Below, one piece after another: positions 57,512-64,000 of a stretch of 64,000 nucleotides of DNA. Numbering within the stretch: the first letter of the stretch is position 1; every line of letters begins with the position of its first letter. The notes under the pieces were generated by a model. The model searched no databases. It worked only from the letters and a program-made list of their open reading frames with translations, and had not been told where the DNA came from. The position numbers and the translations under genes are program-made. Origin of the DNA: Purpureocillium takamizusanense (lineage: Eukaryota > Ascomycota > Sordariomycetes > Hypocreales > Ophiocordycipitaceae); NCBI RefSeq assembly GCF_022605165.1, contig NC_063069.1:3162001-3226000 (forward strand). Direction: 5' to 3'.

Positions 57512-59245
57512 TCATACGCCAAGCCTTTGCACGAGCTCGTCCTCGGTCAGCGCGGCGGCGACCTCGACTAGGTCGACAAGGGCCCTGTGTGTGGGGACGG
57601 CGTCGGACAGGCCGAGGAAGTCTGCCATGTCGACGATCCAGCCGTTGAAGTCGCGAATCTCGGTGGGCTTGCCGGCACGCACGTCCTGCAGCATGGAGCT
57701 CGTGTTGTCGCCGACACGGGATCCGTAGTCGTAGAGGAAGTCGCGCAGGCGGGCGTGGGAGAAGCGCGCGCGAAGGGCGCCGCGTTGGCCCTCGAGGTCG
57801 GGCGACGACGACGAGCTGTCGTCACGGCCCTGGGATCCGGCTCCGGCTCCGGATCCAGATCCAGATCCGGGCAGCTGGGGGCGCAGTAGGATGGCGGCGG
57901 TGCTGGGATGACCGACGAGGGCCTGGAGGACGGCGCTCGTCTCGGCCAGGAGGCGGTCGAAGAGGCGGGCAAGCCCTCTGGCGCGGGGTTCGAAGAGGGC
58001 GCCGTTCTTGCAGCGCAGGATGGCGGTTATGGGGTTGATGGAGGTGTTGATGACGAGCTTCTCCAGCTGCATGAGCCAGAGCTCCGCCGAGGGCACGGCG
58101 CGGCAGTCGAGGCCCGGGGCGGAGGCGATGCACTTGGTGAGGTACTGGGCGGCGGTGGTGGCGGCATCGGGGTTGAGCAGGACGGGGCCGACGGTGGCGC
58201 CGGCGGGCGAGGCGTGGACGCTGCGAAAGGGGCCGAGGGAGTAGACGCCGTGGCCGGTGATGCAGGCGAGGAAGCTCGGGGCGGCGGAGGGAGAGGAGGA
58301 GGAGGCGCCGGGGGGGCGGGGCCAGCGGGCGGCGACGTAGGCCGGGCCGTGTGGGGGCCAGAGCTTGGACATGCCGTTCTGGGCGAAGGCGACGGCGGAG
58401 CGGGCGTCAAGGTAGCGGCGGAGGCGGTCGGCTTGGGGCATGGCGGCCGAGGCCTTTGTGGCGATGAAGAGGTTCCGAATGACGGCAACCTCGCGGACGG
58501 GGCCGCGGGGCGGGGGCGCGTCGGACCAGAACTCGATGTCGAAGGGGGCTTTGCTGCGGTGGACGTGCTGCTGCTGCTGCTCCTGTTCTCCTGCTCGTTG
58601 CTGTTGCTGTTGCTGTTGCGGTTGAACCTGGGAGGAGGAAGAGGAAGAGGAGGAGGAGGGAGAGTTGTGGGCGAGCGTAGTTATCTCGATGCCGCCGTCG
58701 CTGGCGGCCCACTGGGCGAGGAGCTCCGGGCGGTGGACGACGAGGGTGATGGGCGGGGGGTCAGGGCCGTGGCGCGCGAGGTGGCTGGCGTAGAGGCGGC
58801 CGATGTTGCCGACGCCGAGGATGAAGATGCGGCGGTCGAGGTCGTTGTCTGCTGCTGCTGCTGCTGACGGTGGCGGCGGCGGCGGCGACGACGACGATGT
58901 TGATGATGAGGACGATGGTAATGTGGCTGAGGAGGTGGAGGCGGAGGAGGCGGAGGAGGGCAGAGCGGAGGGGTCGAGGTTGGCAAGCGTCCAGGCGTAG
59001 AGCTTGGGGGGCGGAGAGGAGTCGGCGAGGAGAGACTGCAGCCAGGGAGGGTGTTGCTGCTGTTGCCGGTGACCTGGGCCGGGGGAGGGGAGGTGCTGGT
59101 GATGCGACATGGCGAAGCCCGCGCGGGGGACGGACTGGCAGCGGGAGAAGGGAGAGGAGGAGGAGGAGGAGGACAAGACGTGTCGTCGAGAGAGGACACG
59201 GGTGAGGGCGCGGACGAGAGGATGTCGTGGCCGGGGCACCACCAT
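57512..59245 (-). CDS. PAN5: 2-dehydropantoate 2-reductase (ketopantoate reductase)
   Basis: Single exon, 577 residues from the ATG at 59245. The frame runs up to 59503 but only through a GTG. The NADPH-binding motif FILGVGNIGRLYASHL sits at about 141-156. FIATKAS (260-266) and FAQNGMSKLW (287-296) follow as in ApbA/PanE proteins. The C-terminal domain has LEKLVINTSINPITAILRCKNGAL, with the likely catalytic Lys, then the ARFSHARLRDFLYD and SSMLQDVRAGKPTEIRDFNGWIV block. It reduces ketopantoate to pantoate for pantothenate and CoA synthesis. It is longer than bacterial enzymes (about 300 residues). The excess is an Arg/Ser-rich N-terminus, possibly a mitochondrial presequence, plus Ser, Pro, Ala and Gln tracts before and inside the Rossmann domain. 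A second start at the Met before SHHQH (about residue 46) is possible. Confidence 0.9.
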   Translation of the reverse strand: MVVPRPRHPLVRALTRVLSRRHVLSSSSSSSPFSRCQSVPRAGFAMSHHQHLPSPGPGHRQQQQHPPWLQSLLADSSPPPKLYAWTLANLDPSALPSSASSASTSSATLPSSSSSTSSSSPPPPPPSAAAAADNDLDRRIFILGVGNIGRLYASHLARHGPDPPPITLVVHRPELLAQWAASDGGIEITTLAHNSPSSSSSSSSSQVQPQQQQQQQRAGEQEQQQQHVHRSKAPFDIEFWSDAPPPRGPVREVAVIRNLFIATKASAAMPQADRLRRYLDARSAVAFAQNGMSKLWPPHGPAYVAARWPRPPGASSSSPSAAPSFLACITGHGVYSLGPFRSVHASPAGATVGPVLLNPDAATTAAQYLTKCIASAPGLDCRAVPSAELWLMQLEKLVINTSINPITAILRCKNGALFEPRARGLARLFDRLLAETSAVLQALVGHPSTAAILLRPQLPGSGSGSGAGAGSQGRDDSSSSSPDLEGQRGALRARFSHARLRDFLYDYGSRVGDNTSSMLQDVRAGKPTEIRDFNGWIVDMADFLGLSDAVPTHRALVDLVEVAAALTEDELVQRLGV

Positions 59246-61381
59246 GGCTGGACGACGGCGGCGGCGTCTGGGGCCACTCGCGGGGCAGGGGTTCAGAATG
59301 AGGCTAGTCACGATGCGGGGAGGCGATGAGAAAGAGAGGTTGGGGCCTATAAGAGTCTCGAGAGAGGAGGAGGAAACTCCGCGGTGCACGACTTGGCCCT
59401 CGGCAGGACGATGATGACAGTCGTGGAGTGGTGAAGAAGAACAAAAAAAAATCAGAAGAAAACGTTGGTTGCGACGTTGGGGGAAAAGGGTGGAAGAGGG
59501 CACGTGCTCATATGACGAGGACGTTGAGGGATGAGATGACTTTTGTTGTTGGACGGTTGCAGGTTTGGCAAGTAAGCTTATAGTGGTGGTGGTAGTACGT
59601 GGTTACTGTAAGTAGTTACAGTACCTAGGTACCTAAGTTAGTAATTAGCGACCCCACACCCCATGCTGGCTGCTGTCGTGGAACAGGTGGGTGGGTGCCC
59701 GCTTGACGTTGCCCGATACAGACGGCTGGGGAAATAATTCGAGGGGGGGGGGTTTTGGCCTCGTGGTACATTGTGAAATGATCACTTCTGCCACCGAGCG
59801 CTCCCTGCGCCTGTGTGTCCGCCTGCCTGCCTGGTGGAATGTGGAAAGAATGCCATGTACGACAGACATGCCTCTGTAGTGGTGATAGAGGTAGTACTAG
59901 GTACGAGGTATTTCGTACAGTACGTATCTCAGCATCTATGCCCCCCCCCCACCCCCCATAATAAAGCGTGTTTGGGGCTGCGCGATAGTTAATTAAGGTA
60001 ACAGGGTACGCAGGTAACTTGGTCCACGCGCGCAATACTGGCCCCAGACTCGGCGCACTCACTCCGCTGCGCCAGCACACACAGCATTGGGCATGGAGAG
60101 TACGCGCCGGCGACCACGATGAATGCCTTTGCGGTCACAGGCTTACCATAGCAAGGGGCGACAAGTTTGGCAGCTCCGGCTACGAGGGGGAAGAGGTGAG
60201 CAAGCACATTGGCACTGGCACTGGGATAAAGAGACGGAGAGAGATATTGGAAAGAGAGCGTGCCAGGCCGACGCGCGCCGCCGGGGCTTGACTTGCCCAA
60301 CACGGCAATATGCACGGCGGCGTGTGTGCCTCGCGCTCCGGGGCGCGGGGCGGCGGGGCGCGGGGGCGGCGCGGGGGAGCGACCGACCGGTCGGATGGAT
60401 GACGATGGGGCTGGGGTTTATTAGATGACAGGGCGGGTGTTTTGGCATGGGCGCGCGCGTGTGAGGTATGTGAAGAAGAAGATGGCATCATCCTTGAAAG
60501 ACGTGCACAAAAAGGGTTAGGAACAGTTGGGATTCTTGGAATTCTTTCTTCTTGCCACCATTGGGTGTTGCCTGACGGGTTCCCAACACTGACTGATTAT
60601 TCATGGCGGCGGCGGCCGGCGGCATCAGATTCATCCAGACTCTGTCTAGCACCGAGCCTTGCCTCTACCCCGTGGCGCGTCGCGCAACCAAGTCTTGGAC
60701 AGACAATAACGTGCGCAGCGCCGCTGTCAAGTGCGGACGAGTTGGGAAAGAAAAAGGGGGGTTTGTTCCTCCAATGGCCTGCGGGAGGTGGTTGACAAAC
60801 ATGTGGCGAATGCATGGCATCTGAGGCGGTGGTGGTGCTGCTGCTGCTGCGTCCAAGTATCCAAGAACTCACAGTCGGGCGCCGTGACGGGTACGATGGA
60901 TGATGATACATCCTTTCGTCGAGGTGACGATGGTGATGTGATGGTGGTACTTTTCTCGGCCCGTGCGTGGTGGCATGAATGAGGCTGAGCGAACGCCTTG
61001 ACACAAACCACGACGGACGGAACCCGGGGCGGGGGGACATACGGAGTACCTATGGCGGAACTTTTTATGCAGATGCAGCGTGTGGTAGCAGTAGTAGCAG
61101 TAGTACCGAAACTCTAGACGGACCGCGCGCGTTGCGGCGCCGAGCGTATACCTAGCAGCGATGCGATTCAACGAAGGGAGAGAGAGAGAGAGAGAGGGCA
61201 TGAGGGCAGAGAGACACGGTATAAACGTTGCAGTGCGTGGTGCATGCTGTCTCAACTGCCTTGCGTTGCGTTGCCTCTGGCCCTGCATGCATCGACAATT
61301 GCCATGTATGCATGTCTGCGTGCATTGCAACCTCGCGACGGCAGCAGAGCGTGCATATATGGACATGGACAAAGGTCCCAA

Positions 61382-61395
61382 GGGGGGGGGGGGGG
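61382..61395. repeat. G14 homopolymer
   Basis: Fourteen consecutive G, intergenic. Confidence 0.95.
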
Positions 61396-61499
61396 AGGCC
61401 TTCCTCCATTGAGGCATACAATATGTATGTGCAATGTGCGGCTGGAACGCTGCACTGCACTGCCAGCGCACCACCCTTGTTGGCCGGTAACTAACTGGT

Positions 61500-61575
61500 G
61501 CGTGCGTGTGTATGTGCGTATGTGCGTGTGCATGTGTGTAAGTGTGTGTGTGTGTGTGTACGAGTATAAGTGTGT
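61500..61575. repeat. Imperfect GT microsatellite
   Basis: Alternating purine-pyrimidine GTGCGTATGTG and GTGTGTGT units over about 75 bases, a potential Z-DNA former. Confidence 0.9.
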
Positions 61576-62015
61576 ACTCTAGGTGTATGTGTGTGCCTGG
61601 CCGGCCGGCGGCTGAGCTGGGTGTGCTTCAGTGAGACAAAAGCCGCCCGCAACCTCCTCTGGCCGGCAGTTGCTCCCGAGTCCCGATGGGATGATCCATG
61701 CAACCCTCGTGCATGCATAACGTATTAACTACTAAGTGAGTGAACCAGCTAACTAGTTAGTAACTTGGGTTAAAAATATTTGCTTGCTGACAGCAGGGGC
61801 GGTCACACAAAATTAAGAAGCAAAATAAAAGATGAGAGGCGTAGCATTTCAACGGCTTGCAAATGCAATATACGTTGGGATGCCATGCCAACGAAACAGC
61901 TCCCCCCTCCCTTTCCCTTCCCTTCCCTTCCTCCCGCCGTCGTATCCCGTGCGTGCGTGCACTTTATGCATTGCGCATGAGAATCATACTTGGGACGTGC
62001 CATTCGATCAATACC

Positions 62016-62028
62016 GGGGGGGGGGGGG
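62016..62028. repeat. G13 homopolymer
   Basis: Thirteen consecutive G, intergenic. Confidence 0.95.
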
Positions 62029-63476
62029 TTCGAAACAAAACAGCCTCCTCAGCCACACAAACTCCCAACGCGCGCTTAATACTTGACTGGCTAGGGCTGC
62101 ATGCAGCACGGCAAAGGAAATATACAGCGCCAGCTCTTCTCGAATACGAGCTTCCGTCCATTCATTCATCCATCCATCCAGCCCCTTGCCGACCGTCAGA
62201 CGGCGAGCGAGATGATGCATCGGGCATCATCATCGCCCAGGGCGGGTCTGTTCCAACGTATCCTCCTCGTACAACTAGAACGGAACCCCCCCCCCCGGGT
62301 CATCAATCTTCATCATCGTCACCACCCGCCGCCCATTGGATCCAGGAAAAGACGACGAGTGCAGTATGCAGCATGTAATAGCTTAGTATAGCCGCCGAAG
62401 CGCCGCTGACGGGGGCCACCCCATGTGGTCCTTGGTTGGCCATGGAGCGAGCGCAACGTCGCACACACACGCGCATCGTGCAGCATTGCACTCGCTCTCA
62501 CTCACTGACGCTGCTGCCCGCACGCGTTTTTGTTGTTGACCGGCCCGGCCACCGAGCGAGCGGTCGACCGGTCGGTCCCTCCTTGGGGTTGCTTGCGCAA
62601 GGGGCGAGGCTGAGGCTCACCTCACCTTTCCATGTTGATTTACCACCTCCCTCACCACCACCCCCAGCCAGCGCCCCCAGCCACCCATCATGTTATTCAT
62701 CCCAAACCCACTCACATCAATATACTACAGTACTCGCCCACCCCCCTGGCTCGGACGGACGGACGGGCGGGACGGGATGCGAACAACACACGCAAAGCCA
62801 CTGATGACTGGCTGATACGGGCCATGGCCACCCGCTCTAGGCCCGTGGTCGGCGCGAGTGGCAACGGCTGATGGCAATCGAGTTACTAACTACTACTACG
62901 CACACATTCATACTTTTCCTACCCAACGTTGCCCATTCTCCCCACGGGCTGGCTGTTAGCACCAACTTAGTACTGCTGGGTGTTCCGTGTGCCCGTGCCC
63001 GTGTCCGTGTCCAGGAATAGATGGGACCGGGGGAGGGAGGGACCCATTGGCGATCGGCAGCTTCCTCGTACATCTCCCGCCTGCCGAGGCGACAAACGCG
63101 GATGATAAATAGGGCGGCGAGGTCACGGACACCAGACCGAACCCTTACCCGCCCTCCTCCTCCTGCTGCCATCATCATCATCCCCCATCCGAGTACGGAG
63201 GACCCTGCCTCATCTATCGTCCGTCCATCTACCATATTAAGCCACTCGCTCCCACCTCAGCTCAGCTCCGCCGGGGCCTGCTATACCACAACGCCAACAG
63301 ACCAGTAGGGCTGCCCAATTGCGCGCAACTCGTCGGCGACATCATCATCACTTCTTCACCCAGCTGGCCCGCCGGAACCCAAGCCGAGAGTCGCCACTTT
63401 TGAGAACAGCACGTTGCAAGACATTTGCGACGAATTTTTTATTATATTTTTTCTTGAGTTAGAAAATAGCACCAAA

Positions 63477-64000
63477 ATGTATCGCTCTCTCATCGCCGTC
63501 GCTGCAACCACCCTCCTCCTCCCCCTCGCCGCCCACGCGCGCATCACGGGCATCGCCGTCCCCGACACCATCAAGCCCGGCGACACCTTCGACGCCATCA
63601 TCCACAGCGAAAACTACATCCAGAGCGTCTTCGACGTCGCCATCGTCTTTGGATACGGCCCCGGCGACGGCTGGCCGGAGAGCCTGGGCGTCGTCGCAGA
63701 CTCCATCTGCCTCGGCAAGGGTGCGTGGCTTATTTATTACCTATGCCTTTCATCTCTGCCCCCCCCCCCCCCCCTCCTCCTCCCCTCTTTCTCACTCCTC
63801 ACTCACTCACTCACTCACCCACCCTGAAATCCCCAAACCTCACGTGGTTGGAGGAAATCATCTCTGCCCAGCACAATCACGTACCCATCTTTGACTGACT
63901 GACGACCTCGACTAATGTCATGTGCCTGTGCGCATATAGGCGACTCCAACCAGCTCCACGACTTCAAGAAAAAAGTCACCATCCCCGCCGACGCGCCCCG
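63477..64000 (+). CDS. Small secreted protein, NIS1-like effector family (3' end missing)
   Basis: Exon 1 is 63477-63720. Exon 2 starts at 63940 and runs off the window. The intron is 219 bases with a GTGCGT donor and a GACTAAT branch-like site. About 101 codons are visible. A classical signal peptide (1-21, hydrophobic core LIAVAATTLLLPLA, ending AHA) is followed by RITGIAVPDTIKPGDTF, then ENYIQSVFDVAIVFG and LHDFKKKVTIPA. The short secreted beta-rich layout and the TIKPGDTF/YIQSV...DVA pattern resemble the conserved NIS1 family of fungal secreted proteins, some of which act on plant immune kinases or induce cell death. The assignment is from pattern memory and needs a database search. Exon 1 is very GC-rich. 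The intron holds C16 at 63759-63774. Confidence 0.75.
63759..63774 (+). repeat. C16 homopolymer in an intron
   Basis: Longest homopolymer in the window, inside the intron of the secreted-protein gene, followed by CTCC and CTCA repeats. Confidence 0.95.

Larger units (their letters stand above)
59246..63476. other. 4.2-kb divergent gene-free region
   Basis: It separates PAN5 from the secreted NIS1-like gene. It holds a CACGTG core at 59501-59506, TACCTAGGTACCTAAG words at 59620-59640, C10 at 59941-59950, G14 at 61382-61395, a GT-rich microsatellite at 61500-61575, G13 at 62016-62028 and C11 at 62286-62296. No gene seen on either strand. Confidence 0.55.

Noticed and set aside
1..64000. Secondary-metabolite gene cluster
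   Set aside because: No polyketide synthase, peptide synthetase, terpene cyclase or tailoring set is present. The regulators sit among housekeeping genes.

Overview
The window is nuclear DNA from a filamentous ascomycete, most likely a GC-rich Sordariomycete. Three things support this. Genes are split by short introns (about 50-220 bases) with GT-AG ends and CTAAC/CTGAC-like branch sites. The gene set is fungal: a HET-domain protein, a Zn2Cys6 regulator and a secreted NIS1-like protein. Coding regions are GC-rich with polyQ, polyS and polyG tracts. Order Hypocreales is a guess from general appearance. I saw no bacterial features, CRISPR arrays, complete transposons, rRNA or convincing tRNA genes. 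All exon boundaries were worked out by hand from splice signals, reading phase and family motifs. Every multi-exon model closes in frame except the Myb-like gene, whose 5' end is unresolved.

Layout. 1-1151 (-): partial mitochondrial, probably PPR/helical-repeat protein. 1817-2930 (-): Gtt1-like glutathione S-transferase. 5191-8636 (-): ITC1 (ISW2 chromatin remodelling subunit). 11237-12847 (-): ALG8, head-to-head with 13592-14945 (+), an Emp46/47-ERGIC-53-type cargo lectin. 15699-16604 (+): AlkB-like dioxygenase. 17072-20564 (+): HET-domain protein. 20814-22797 (-): M24 Xaa-Pro peptidase. 24872-28037 (-): Zn2Cys6 transcription factor. 34087-35747 (+): COP9 signalosome subunit 1. 36987-38109 (-): PRP18, head-to-head with 38509-39284 (+), SAP18. 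39493-39923 (-): NDUFB4-like complex I subunit, head-to-head with 40774-47895 (+), PRP8. 55603-56936 (+): Myb/SANT protein. 57512-59245 (-): 2-dehydropantoate 2-reductase. 63477-64000 (+): partial secreted NIS1-like protein.

Functional grouping. Most genes are housekeeping: spliceosome (PRP8, PRP18), chromatin (ITC1, SAP18), ER glycosylation and cargo export (ALG8 and the lectin), protein turnover (CSN1, peptidase), respiration and pantothenate synthesis. Three head-to-head pairs share compact promoters (about 0.4-0.85 kb). In the ALG8/lectin pair the two products act in successive steps of one pathway. The two DNA-binding regulators and the secreted protein sit beside gene-free stretches of 4-8 kb. 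These stretches carry G/C homopolymers, microsatellites and many short TACCTAGGTA-like words. I found no clearly new multi-gene system. The best leads are the ALG8/lectin shared promoter with its perfect palindrome, the two minimal uORFs before the zinc-cluster regulator, and the unresolved multi-kb upstream region of the Myb gene.
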